Origin: Hellea balneolensis DSM 19091
GTDB taxonomy: Bacteria; Pseudomonadota; Alphaproteobacteria; Caulobacterales; Maricaulaceae
Length of the DNA stretch: 64,000 nt
NCBI RefSeq assembly: GCF_000428525.1
Contig: NZ_AUAC01000009.1
Location: forward strand, 32,721 to 96,720
Reading direction: 5' to 3'
In this document: positions 26,960 to 35,290 of the stretch, piece by piece
Layout of the letters: each line of letters starts with the position of its first letter
Position numbering within the stretch: the stretch's first letter is position 1
Notes under the pieces: generated by a model
Databases searched by the model: none
Seen by the model: the letters and a program-made list of their open reading frames with translations, nothing else
Told to the model about the DNA's origin: nothing
Program-made: the position numbers and the translations under genes

Positions 26960-28252
26960 TTATGCGGCGTCGCGCTGAGCCTTATTTTTTGTCCAGGTCC
27001 GTACCATCTCAGAGAGTTCTTCCGCCGAGACTGGCTTAGTCATGAAGTCATTCATGCCACTATCAAAACAGGCATTACGATCATCATCAAAAGCATTTGC
27101 CGTGAGCGCAATAATGGGCAGACCCTTGGACACATTACCCATAGCACGTATTTTACGCGTGGCTTCGAGGCCGTCCATATTCGGCATTCTCATATCCATA
27201 AAGATCAAATCATATGAAGATGACTTCATAGCCTCTACAGCTAACGCCCCGTCTTCGACAGTTTCAACAGTATGGCCTTCCGCTTCTAAAAGCGTGCGAG
27301 TCAATAAAGCGTTGATGGCATTATCTTCTGCAAGTAAAATTCTTATCGGCCCATCGCCTGAAACTTGATTTTCTACGGACGGTTCAACAGTTTCAACCTG
27401 TGGAGCTTCTTCTTCGACTTCTGCTCCGACGGCTTTCGCTATAACCGCATCCCGCCAATTATTTCCTAGAACAGCATTTTCATTTTCTAGCGGTAAAGCG
27501 CGGCGTTCATACTCGCGCTCTTGAGGCTCAGCCGCTTGTACGGCGGGCGGCGCTTCATGTGTTAAGGCGGGTTCAGGCTCTGATGCGGGCGGCTCTTGAT
27601 CGTCAGCCGGCTGCACGCCTGTTAGGTTATCATAAGAGGACGATTCAAATGCCGGATCTGTTGCCACATCTGCAATGATAGACTCTGCGGCTTGATGACT
27701 TTCGGAAACATAAGACTCAACATTTGCCGTCTCAGCAGCCTGCTCTTGGGACGGTTGTTGTTGATAACTCGGTGGCGCGGCGAGCGGAGCCGCAGGAGCT
27801 ACTTCTGTATTTTGAGCAAAGGCCGGAAGCGGAGCGTCTCCCGCCTGACTTTGCGTCGTGGGCATGAAGCTGTTCTCATGGCTCTCGGCCGGCGCAGTAT
27901 GAGTTTCAGCTGGTTGCTGCATGGTCCCAGGATCCGGGTCAGGCGTTTGGGTAAGATAGGTCACGTTTCTCGCCATGGCAAAGGCATTGCCGTCAGCCAT
28001 TGTATATTCCATCCAATCAAAGACTTGTTCTCCATCATCTGAAGGCAAACGCGTCTCAAACCGATAAGGTAAACCTGGAGGCTGCGGAGCGGGCCAACCT
28101 GTAACGGCATTTCCGCGCCAATCATCAACTTGTCCGCCATACATTTGAAGGAAAGCCGCATTGACAAAAAGCACGCGACCCATAGGGTCACGCTTGAGCG
28201 CGGGATCTGGCCATGGCCATATCTGTGCCGCAAAAATGTCGTCAGGTGACAT
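26960..28252 (-). CDS. PAS-like domain and receiver-domain protein with long acidic linker
   Basis: 430-aa protein. The N-terminal about 100 residues look like a PAS fold (GRVLFVNAAFLQMYGG, EQVFDWMEYTMADG). A long Pro/Ala/Glu/Gln-rich linker (about 110-300) of low complexity follows. The C-terminal receiver (about 305-425) has the acidic pair in LLAEDNAINALL, the phospho-acceptor Asp in FMDMRMPNMDG (about 351) and Lys in DFMTKPV. No kinase, GGDEF or DNA-binding output is present. The start at 28252 is chosen for its GAGGGG leader; an upstream GTG at 28306 is less likely. Partner histidine kinase unknown. Confidence 0.8.
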   Translation of the reverse strand: MSPDDIFAAQIWPWPDPALKRDPMGRVLFVNAAFLQMYGGQVDDWRGNAVTGWPAPQPPGLPYRFETRLPSDDGEQVFDWMEYTMADGNAFAMARNVTYLTQTPDPDPGTMQQPAETHTAPAESHENSFMPTTQSQAGDAPLPAFAQNTEVAPAAPLAAPPSYQQQPSQEQAAETANVESYVSESHQAAESIIADVATDPAFESSSYDNLTGVQPADDQEPPASEPEPALTHEAPPAVQAAEPQEREYERRALPLENENAVLGNNWRDAVIAKAVGAEVEEEAPQVETVEPSVENQVSGDGPIRILLAEDNAINALLTRTLLEAEGHTVETVEDGALAVEAMKSSSYDLIFMDMRMPNMDGLEATRKIRAMGNVSKGLPIIALTANAFDDDRNACFDSGMNDFMTKPVSAEELSEMVRTWTKNKAQRDAA

Positions 28253-28411
28253 GCATATCCCCTCAAATCCCGCAATCGGGTGAATCTTAACCTTGTTTGT
28301 GAACACTTAATCTAAAAAATGTCTTACCAAAACGGCAAAAATCTGAGTTTATTAGATTTATTTTTTAAAAACTTCGCGCTTAAGCTTTATCTGTTAAGCC
28401 TAATATAAGGG

Positions 28412-29959
28412 CTAATATTGACGTTGCCGGGGTGAAGCGTGCAGCTTTTTATGTTGCGCGATTCCCTTACGTGCACGGCGATGGGATAAACTTTCCGCAA
28501 TATGTAATCTGTGTATGCTATCGGATCCGGCTAAATCAGCCAGTGTTCGCGCTACTTTCAGAACGCGGTGATACCCCCGCGCTGTTAAGCCCAAAGTTTC
28601 AGCGGCCTGTATTAACAGTTTTTGGCCGTCCTTATCGGGCGCGGCAACATGATCAAGCATATCTTGCGAGAGCTCGGCATTCGTGCGTCCGCCATTGCGC
28701 TCTAGCTGCAAAGCCCTGGCACGCGCGACTCTTGCAGCAACGTCTGCTGTGCCTTCTTTGCTAGGCGGTAGCGCAAGATCAGCGGGCGTTACCGCCGGGA
28801 CATCAATTTGGATATCCAGCCTGTCCATAAATGGTCCTGAAACACGAGCTTGATAATCCGCAGCGCAGCGCTCACCACGGCGGCAGGCTATTCCATCTGC
28901 TCCTCCGCTTCCGCAGCGGCAAGGATTCATGGCGGCAATAAGCTGGAAACGCGCCGGATAGGTGACATGAGCATTAACACGGGCAACGGCAATTTCCCCG
29001 GTCTCTAGGGGTTGGCGCAGGCTATCCAGCACTTGCGGCGTAAATTCGGGCAGTTCATCTAGGAATAACACGCCGCGATGCGCCAGTGACGCTTCGCCGG
29101 GTTTGGCCTTCGTGCCTCCGCCCACCATAGCCGCCATTGAAGCCGAATGATGGGGCGCTCGAAAGGGGCGCACGCGCGAGAGTTGTCCGCGCTCAAGCAG
29201 CCCTGCAACAGAATGAACCATAGATACGTCAAGCAATTCTTTAGCCGTCAGCGGAGGTAGTAATCCCGCCATTCGTGCCGCGAGCATGGATTTACCCGAC
29301 CCCGGCGGCCCGACCATTAGCAGATTATGTCCTCCGGCCGCAGCTACCTCCAAGGCCCGTTTAGCCGTTTCCTGTCCCCGAACATCCCGCAAATCGATTG
29401 AACTCTTATCCTCAATCATCTGGCCAGGTTCAGGACGCGCTAATATTTGACTGCCTTTAAAGTGGTTCATCAACTGAATAAGGTTTTGCGGTGCAAGCAA
29501 GGGTAAATCCCCTGCCCAAGCGGCCTCAGCGCCATTAGGCTGCGGACAGATCAGGCCCAACCCTTCTGAATTTGCCAAGACTGCGGCCGGTAAAGCTCCT
29601 GGAACCGCAGAGATTGTGCCGTCCAATGATAATTCCCCGATCGCCGCAAAGCTCTCAATTGCATCAACGGGAATAACGCCGATCGCAGCCATAAGCCCAA
29701 GCGCAATGGGCAGATCATAATGCGCTCCTTCTTTGGGTAAATCCGCAGGGGCAAGATTGATAATGATACGCTTTCCCGGCAAAGCAATCCCCAGTGAAGC
29801 AAAAGCAGCCCGAACCCGCTCGCGCGATTCGGCTACGGCTTTATCGGCAAGTCCCACTATGTTGAAAATATTCTTACCAGATGACGTGACCTGGACCTGC
29901 ACATCAACACGGCGCGCTTCTGCGCCTTCAAATGCAACCGTGTAAATACGCGCAACCAT
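28412..29959 (-). CDS. comM: YifB/ComM family Mg-chelatase-like AAA+ ATPase
   Basis: 515-aa protein. The N-terminal ChlI/Lon-like domain (MVARIYTVAFEG through about 180) is followed by an AAA+ module with Walker A GPPGSGKSMLA (about 218), Walker B VLFLDELPEF (about 300) and a C-terminal helical lid. A cysteine cluster NPCRCGSGG...ACRRGERC lies near 345-370. ComM is a branch-migration helicase in natural transformation in gamma-proteobacteria. The ATG at 29959 has a GGAGGG leader and is preferred over the upstream in-frame start at 29989. Confidence 0.92.
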   Translation of the reverse strand: MVARIYTVAFEGAEARRVDVQVQVTSSGKNIFNIVGLADKAVAESRERVRAAFASLGIALPGKRIIINLAPADLPKEGAHYDLPIALGLMAAIGVIPVDAIESFAAIGELSLDGTISAVPGALPAAVLANSEGLGLICPQPNGAEAAWAGDLPLLAPQNLIQLMNHFKGSQILARPEPGQMIEDKSSIDLRDVRGQETAKRALEVAAAGGHNLLMVGPPGSGKSMLAARMAGLLPPLTAKELLDVSMVHSVAGLLERGQLSRVRPFRAPHHSASMAAMVGGGTKAKPGEASLAHRGVLFLDELPEFTPQVLDSLRQPLETGEIAVARVNAHVTYPARFQLIAAMNPCRCGSGGADGIACRRGERCAADYQARVSGPFMDRLDIQIDVPAVTPADLALPPSKEGTADVAARVARARALQLERNGGRTNAELSQDMLDHVAAPDKDGQKLLIQAAETLGLTARGYHRVLKVARTLADLAGSDSIHRLHIAESLSHRRARKGIAQHKKLHASPRQRQY

Positions 29960-30019
29960 AATACCCTCCAAGATAAATTTATCTATCACGAAGAATTAGA
30001 ACAAATCAAGAACTTAAAT

Positions 30020-30640
30020 TTAGTCGTTCAGACCGATACATCTCACAGCTCTGAAAGACTCGCTGCTGCGCGGGAAAATGAGCGGGCTTTTTGATGGCCT
30101 TAGAGGATCGCGCATATGGTATCCCCTTGCATCATGTTTTACGATCATAGCCCAATGGGAACGCCCGTTTTTAAGATAGAACTGCACAAGCGGATATTGT
30201 CCGTCCAACATACAGCTATCAATGATCTCTTCTGAAACTTTATCATGGTATATAGCTTGAGCGCGGCCTTCGGTAACTTTGCGAATACCGTCCCATATAA
30301 GCCATCCCCGCGGCGTGAAACTTTGCGTCGATGTAAGCCTTGCATTTAAATCTGACGGATCTGTTGCAAATCCGAGATTTGCGAGCGCCATAGCCGCCGC
30401 AGTCACAAGGCAGCCATCACTGGCCATTGAATCAGATGTATTTCCAAGGCGTTGTTGACCCCAACGGGGATCTTTTTGCAAAAAGGCCGCTCTGTCCGGC
30501 AATGCAAGACTACCTTTGGGAATAGGCGTCATTTGCGGAAGGCTTGAAGCCGCTCTCTCTGCGCCGGGCGGCAGGGGTGTTGAACCGCAAGCAGACACCC
30601 CAATAATTAGAAATACAGTAATGGCCGCCCGTAAAAACAT
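30020..30640 (-). CDS. C39-like papain-fold lipoprotein
   Basis: 206-aa predicted lipoprotein with signal peptide and lipobox GVSAC (Cys18). The mature part resembles peptidase C39-like/papain-like domains: QKDPRWGQQRLG, then the candidate nucleophile in DGCLVTAAAMALANLG (about 76) and the candidate His in SHWAMIVKHD (about 160), followed by a Asp in MRDPL. Such proteins are usually cysteine proteases or amidases acting in the envelope. Catalytic activity is inferred from residue order only. It is divergent from the DUF885 gene. Confidence 0.72.
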   Translation of the reverse strand: MFLRAAITVFLIIGVSACGSTPLPPGAERAASSLPQMTPIPKGSLALPDRAAFLQKDPRWGQQRLGNTSDSMASDGCLVTAAAMALANLGFATDPSDLNARLTSTQSFTPRGWLIWDGIRKVTEGRAQAIYHDKVSEEIIDSCMLDGQYPLVQFYLKNGRSHWAMIVKHDARGYHMRDPLRPSKSPLIFPRSSESFRAVRCIGLND

Positions 30641-30783
30641 GACTTCGCCCTAACCTATAAGTCCTAAGAGAGCGTTGCGCCTTTTGTGAACTCTTCGTAA
30701 CGCTTAGAGGCCTTTGCGAATTAAGCTTGTTGTTATCGCTTTCGAGGACTAAAGCACACAGCATTGCGTATTTAGGTGAAAAA

Positions 30784-32649
30784 ATGACAATGATCTCCCG
30801 CTTAGCCATTTTGGCAATTTCCACAGCTTTGCCGATATCGGCCATGGCACAAGTCACCAGTAACGCCTCAACACCCCCGGCAAGTCAGCCTGCAGAATTT
30901 TGCAAAGGCGGAACTGTCATTATTGTCGATGGTCTCAGAGAATGTCGCATTAATGACAGTCTTGAGACACTAATCGCTGACTTTGAAAAAATGGAAATCA
31001 CCGGTAACCCCATAGCCGCAGGGCAAGAGGGAGACCGTGAGGCCTTGCGCAAACTTCCCGATGTCAGTCCCGAAGCTGCCGAAAATTACAAACGCATCAC
31101 GACAGAGTTTATTAAGCGCCATGCCGCTCTCTCAGTTCGGCCAATGTCACAGGAAAAACGCCTTAATTACGACTTGCTTGGCTTTGTTTTGGAACAGCGT
31201 CAACGCCTGATACCCTTTGATCAAGCGCGTATTCCTTTCACGAATGATAGCGGATTTTTCAACCAAATGAGCTATATATCGCGGCAGACAACCTTTGCTA
31301 AAATAGATGATTATGAAGCCTATGCGGCACGGCTTACAGAAATCCCGCGCTATTTCGGACAACACAAAGCCAATCTACGGCGCGGCATTCAAACCAATAT
31401 GACAGCCGCCGCAGACATAATGCCCGGCATTATTAAGATGGTTCAAAATCTGGGAGAGGGTAATACCAAGGAGCACAGCTTCTTCAAGCCTTTCACCGTT
31501 TATCCCGATACAATCCCGGAGGAGGAACAAGCCCGCCTGACCTCATTGGGAGAAGCTGCTATTATGAACGCGGTCATGCCCGCCTATCGTGATCTTGCGG
31601 AGTTTTTGGAAGAAGAATATTTACCCAAAGCTCGCTCTGTCGTGGGAATTGGAACGACCGAAGAAGGACGGGAATATTACCGCGCTCTTGTGCGTTACTT
31701 TACGACGCTCGATATGAGCCCCGATGAGGTCCATGAAATCGGACTAAAAGAAGTCGCCCGCATCCGCGCTGAAATGGACACCATTATCGAAGACCTTGAC
31801 TTTAAAGGTAGCTTTGCGGAGTTCCTGAATTTCTTGCGAACGGACCCGCAATTTTACGCGACCTCAGAAGACCAGCTCTTAAAAGAGGCCGCATGGATGG
31901 CCAAACAACTCGACGGGAAAATGCCGGAATTTTTCGAAACTCTGCCGCGCTTATCTTATGGCGTTATCCCCGTTCCAGCAGAAATCGCGCCCAATTATAC
32001 GACCGGGCGCTATTGGGGCGGTAATCCTGAACAGCATCGTGCAGGAAACTATGTTGTCAATACTTATGACCTGAAACAGCGTCCGCTATACAATCTCCCG
32101 GCCCTGACAGCTCATGAAGGCGTTCCCGGTCACCATCATCAAATAGCCTTAGGACAGGAGCTTGAAGATGTTCCGCCCTTCCGCCAGAGCCTTTACCCAA
32201 ATGCTTTCGGGGAAGGTTGGGGCCTCTATTCAGAAAAGCTCGCCAAGGAAATGGGGCTTTACAAAACGCCTTATGAGAATTTTGGCCGCCTTACTTATGA
32301 GATGTGGCGGGCTTGCCGCCTTGTTGTAGATACAGGCATGCATTGGAAAGGCTGGACACGTGAACAGGCTGAAAATTGTTTTTTTGAAAACTCTGCGCTC
32401 GCCCCGCATAATATTAAAACCGAAGTGGACCGCTATATTAGTTGGCCCGGCCAAGCGCTCGCCTATAAAATCGGGGAGCTGAAAATATTAGAACTGCGTA
32501 AGCGCGCCGAAACTCAATTAGGTGAGGCGTTTGATATCCGTAAATTCCACGATGCCATTTTACTGGATGGCGGCATGCCACTTGACGTGTTGGAACGTAA
32601 AATCGACCGCTGGATATTTGCAGAAAAATCTCGCCCAGAAGAAGATTAA
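30784..32649 (+). CDS. DUF885 family secreted metallopeptidase-like protein
   Basis: 621-aa exported protein: signal peptide MTMISRLAILAISTALPISA with cleavage near AMAQ. The DUF885 domain spans most of the mature sequence. A zinc-binding motif TAHEGVPGHHHQ lies at about 440-452, with a downstream Glu-containing FGEGWGLYSEKLA, which together match gluzincin-type peptidases. Substrate is unknown; the family is often periplasmic or outer-membrane associated. The start at 30784 is chosen because AGGTGA precedes it; the frame is open to 30727. A strong bidirectional terminator follows. Confidence 0.88.
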   Translation: MTMISRLAILAISTALPISAMAQVTSNASTPPASQPAEFCKGGTVIIVDGLRECRINDSLETLIADFEKMEITGNPIAAGQEGDREALRKLPDVSPEAAENYKRITTEFIKRHAALSVRPMSQEKRLNYDLLGFVLEQRQRLIPFDQARIPFTNDSGFFNQMSYISRQTTFAKIDDYEAYAARLTEIPRYFGQHKANLRRGIQTNMTAAADIMPGIIKMVQNLGEGNTKEHSFFKPFTVYPDTIPEEEQARLTSLGEAAIMNAVMPAYRDLAEFLEEEYLPKARSVVGIGTTEEGREYYRALVRYFTTLDMSPDEVHEIGLKEVARIRAEMDTIIEDLDFKGSFAEFLNFLRTDPQFYATSEDQLLKEAAWMAKQLDGKMPEFFETLPRLSYGVIPVPAEIAPNYTTGRYWGGNPEQHRAGNYVVNTYDLKQRPLYNLPALTAHEGVPGHHHQIALGQELEDVPPFRQSLYPNAFGEGWGLYSEKLAKEMGLYKTPYENFGRLTYEMWRACRLVVDTGMHWKGWTREQAENCFFENSALAPHNIKTEVDRYISWPGQALAYKIGELKILELRKRAETQLGEAFDIRKFHDAILLDGGMPLDVLERKIDRWIFAEKSRPEED

Positions 32650-32662
32650 ACCAAAACAACAG

Positions 32663-32690
32663 AACCCCGGCAGCTTCCTGCCGGGGTTGT
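32663..32690. terminator. Bidirectional terminator between convergent genes
   Basis: An 11-bp perfect stem (AACCCCGGCAG / CTGCCGGGGTT) with a 4-base CTTC loop sits at 32663-32688 between the DUF885 gene and the convergent lipoprotein gene. On the minus strand it is followed by the T-rich TCTGTTGTTTTGG. A second smaller hairpin (GCGAAG/CTTCGC) is at about 32699-32719. Confidence 0.8.
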
Positions 32691-32734
32691 GCCCCATTGC
32701 GAAGACTATGCCTTCGCAATTACCCTTAGGCTAA

Positions 32735-33589
32735 CTAGAAGCGGTATCTGCCGCGAAGCATGACAGGAATAGAATAACGGGCACCGCCATTATTGGCCCC
32801 GGACAGGGCTGTACCCGGACGAATAGCAGACTTATCTGTTTTCGGAACGCCCGTGTAACGCAGACCAGTTTCAAGGCCGATAGTTGTGTATTTAGCCACA
32901 GGCGTTTCAAATCCGATCATACCTGCCGCTGTTGGAACCCAGCCGCCTTCATAAAAGGGAAGGTCGGCAACATTATTGACTGTTGTGCCGGCTGACGTGG
33001 TCACATTATTCAATGTGATATCATCCAAATGTGCCGCACCAAGTTTTCCTTCGACATAAGGACGAACAGATTTCAGGATAAGACCTTTACGCGGAGCAAA
33101 ATACTGACGAAGGCCAATTTCAGCACCATATGTTTGGTAGTCAGACAATCCGCCTTGGAGTGATGCGCCGTTAAGCGTGCCCCAATCAGCAACATCACCG
33201 CCATTTGCATGTTCTACGAAGGCGTTACCCGTGATCTTACGGTTTGGATTTAAAGCATAAGATCCACCGAGTTCTGCGCGGTAACCGGTATCAAAGATAT
33301 CACTATTGTCGAGGTTACGCACTGAAGTACGCGGCGCCGCATTCATTTTATCGCCTGTGACAGCTGTGCCGCCTACGGCAAATGATGGCCCGATGGCGCC
33401 TTCGAGGTTCCAACGGCTCAAACATTGGCCACTGTGACATGCTTTGGGCGCAGCTTTGTCAGCTTGATAGCCATAATTGCCTGTCTGTGCATTGTAACCA
33501 TAATCTTTGTAGTCTTTATTTCCGCCCAAGCCTAAAAAAGAACACCCTGAAAGTGCGATAGCTGCCGCACCTGCTAAAAAAATACGCAT
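32735..33589 (-). CDS. Lipoprotein with outer-membrane beta-barrel-like C-terminus (paralogue 1)
   Basis: 284-aa predicted lipoprotein: MRIFLAGAAAIALSGCSFLG with lipobox LSGC (Cys16). A short Gly/Tyr/Asn-rich segment and a Cys pair (KACHSGQC) precede about 220 residues with alternating polar/hydrophobic strands. The end GWVPTAAGMIGFE, GLETGLRY and IPVMLRGRYRF aligns by eye with the two genes upstream, and the terminal RYRF is the aromatic BAM-type ending. Likely an 8-strand-like surface barrel fused to a lipid anchor. Function unknown. Start 33589 is chosen because the lipoprotein signal begins there. Confidence 0.75.
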   Translation of the reverse strand: MRIFLAGAAAIALSGCSFLGLGGNKDYKDYGYNAQTGNYGYQADKAAPKACHSGQCLSRWNLEGAIGPSFAVGGTAVTGDKMNAAPRTSVRNLDNSDIFDTGYRAELGGSYALNPNRKITGNAFVEHANGGDVADWGTLNGASLQGGLSDYQTYGAEIGLRQYFAPRKGLILKSVRPYVEGKLGAAHLDDITLNNVTTSAGTTVNNVADLPFYEGGWVPTAAGMIGFETPVAKYTTIGLETGLRYTGVPKTDKSAIRPGTALSGANNGGARYSIPVMLRGRYRF

Positions 33590-33719
33590 AAATCCATTCC
33601 CTGTTGTTACGAATTGGCACAATTGCCTTGAACTTCAGATTTGAAACGAAACGTTGCAAAGAAAAGGCCAATTCATATTTATGGGAGGGCTCTCTAAGGA
33701 AGAGTCTTAAAGAAAATGC

Positions 33720-33749
33720 AAAAAGCCCAGGTGATTGACCCAGGCTTTT
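33720..33749 (-). terminator. Terminator after the Gly-rich lipoprotein gene
   Basis: On the minus strand, AAGCCTGGGT and ACCTGGGCTT form a 10-bp stem (two G-U pairs) around CAATC, followed by five T residues. It lies about 25 bases past the stop at 33775. Confidence 0.75.
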
Positions 33750-33774
33750 GTATTCATGGTTAGTATCGGGTTAA

Positions 33775-35178
33775 TTAAAAGGCGACACGTCCACGGAGTG
33801 AGACCGGGATAGACCAACGGTCTTCGGACTTGGTATTTGTATCCAGATTATCGCGCCAGCGAATACCTGTCTCAACGCCTAGAGCTGCGCGTGGCCCGAC
33901 GGCCATTTCCGCACCGATAACACCTGACGCTGTTGGACGCCAACCTGCATCAATGAATTCTTGCGTATTCGCAGCCGCTGTAAGCGAGCCACCAGATGAT
34001 GTTTGCGTCACATCTACGCTGTTATTATGTGTAAAGCCGCCTGTTGCGCCGACATAAGGACGGAACACTTGATTGTGACCCATATATTGACGCAAGCCGC
34101 CCTCCAGTCTCCACTCTTCGAGATCTGAATATTCCGCGGTCACTGTTTCAACAGGACCGCTGGATGTGAAGTTACCTGCAGAGTCATATGTGCCTGGCTC
34201 GAATGTCCCGTTTTCAAGGGTTTGGCCATTACGCTTGGAGTAACCTAGGCCGCCAATCAATGTTGTATTACGAGACACATCATAAGCGAGGTTTCCGCCT
34301 AGGCTGACGCCTTTTTTGAAGGCATCATCGTAGCTAATGGAGTCCAGCTCGCCAATGCGGGCTGTTGAACTTGCAAAGTCAGCGCCGTTCGGGCTTTCCT
34401 CTTTGCCGCCAAAGACATCGCCGCCAATATCAAATTCTGTACCGACACCTGTTTCGATCGCGAAAGGTAAAGCGGCGCCGACACCGCGTAATTGCGGAAC
34501 GCCGTAATATGCCGGATAAGGCTGCGGAACATAATAAGGTGCGCCTTGAATTGTTTGTACGCCTGCGCCTTGGACATATTGACCATTAGCATATTGCGTC
34601 CCGACTACGTTTTGTCCGTAAACCGCTGAGCCATAAGCTGCATTTGAGCCTAAAGTTGTAACGCCGCCGCCAGCGCCATAAGCTCCTTGGAAACCCTGGA
34701 GTGTATACCCATTATACCCCGTACCAACGCCATTTGCTGCGAGGCCAGCGCCTACACCGCCCATACCAGCAGCACCGCCATACGCGCCTGATCCGTAACC
34801 TGTAGCTCCGAAGCCTGCAGCTCCGTAACCGGCACCTGCGCCATACCCATTTCCGGCGGCGACATATCCCGCACTCGAACCGTAGCCCGCGCCTGTACCA
34901 TACCCTGCAGCGCCATATCCTGCGCTTGAGCCGTAACCAGCTGCACCAAATCCTGCGCCTTGTCCGGCACCGTAGCCTGCGCCATATCCATTCCCGGCGA
35001 CACCATATCCGCCGCCAACACCACATGCACCAGCGCTTCCGCCGCCAGCGTAATATCCTGTTCCTGTAGGAGCACAGTTAACACCATACGCTCCGCCTGC
35101 AGATCCGTGTCCGCCCATACCTAGCCAGGAACATCCTGACAACAAAACCGCTGATAAAGCGCAAACTGCAAGCCGCAT
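33775..35178 (-). CDS. Gly/Ala/Tyr-repeat lipoprotein with beta-barrel-like C-terminus (paralogue 2)
   Basis: 467-aa predicted lipoprotein: MRLAVCALSAVLLSGCSWLG (lipobox LSGC). Residues about 22-190 are a low-complexity region of repeated GYGAG, GYGSSAGYGAA and GNGYGAG units, then a Tyr/Pro/Gln-rich segment (PYYVPQPYPAYYG). From about 235 the sequence is barrel-like and ends GWRPTASGVIGAE, GVETGIRW, IPVSLRGRVAF, matching paralogues 1 and 3. The first 16 residues are nearly identical to paralogue 3. Leader GGGAGG precedes the ATG. The repeats could be a flexible surface or adhesive region; this is inference. Confidence 0.75.
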   Translation of the reverse strand: MRLAVCALSAVLLSGCSWLGMGGHGSAGGAYGVNCAPTGTGYYAGGGSAGACGVGGGYGVAGNGYGAGYGAGQGAGFGAAGYGSSAGYGAAGYGTGAGYGSSAGYVAAGNGYGAGAGYGAAGFGATGYGSGAYGGAAGMGGVGAGLAANGVGTGYNGYTLQGFQGAYGAGGGVTTLGSNAAYGSAVYGQNVVGTQYANGQYVQGAGVQTIQGAPYYVPQPYPAYYGVPQLRGVGAALPFAIETGVGTEFDIGGDVFGGKEESPNGADFASSTARIGELDSISYDDAFKKGVSLGGNLAYDVSRNTTLIGGLGYSKRNGQTLENGTFEPGTYDSAGNFTSSGPVETVTAEYSDLEEWRLEGGLRQYMGHNQVFRPYVGATGGFTHNNSVDVTQTSSGGSLTAAANTQEFIDAGWRPTASGVIGAEMAVGPRAALGVETGIRWRDNLDTNTKSEDRWSIPVSLRGRVAF

Positions 35179-35290
35179 ATCGGCCTCCCTTTTCTTCGTT
35201 AAAAGACTAACTGTCTCAATTTAAAACACTGTATGCTTAAAATTTCGTTTCTAAATCGGAAACAAAACCTTAAGTTTTCCAGATATTTAG

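Noticed and set aside
34712..35087. Trp/Arg-rich and Met/Gln-rich frames in the Gly-repeat region
   Set aside because: They are alternative-frame readings of the GC-rich Gly/Ala/Tyr repeat; composition is explained by the repeat.
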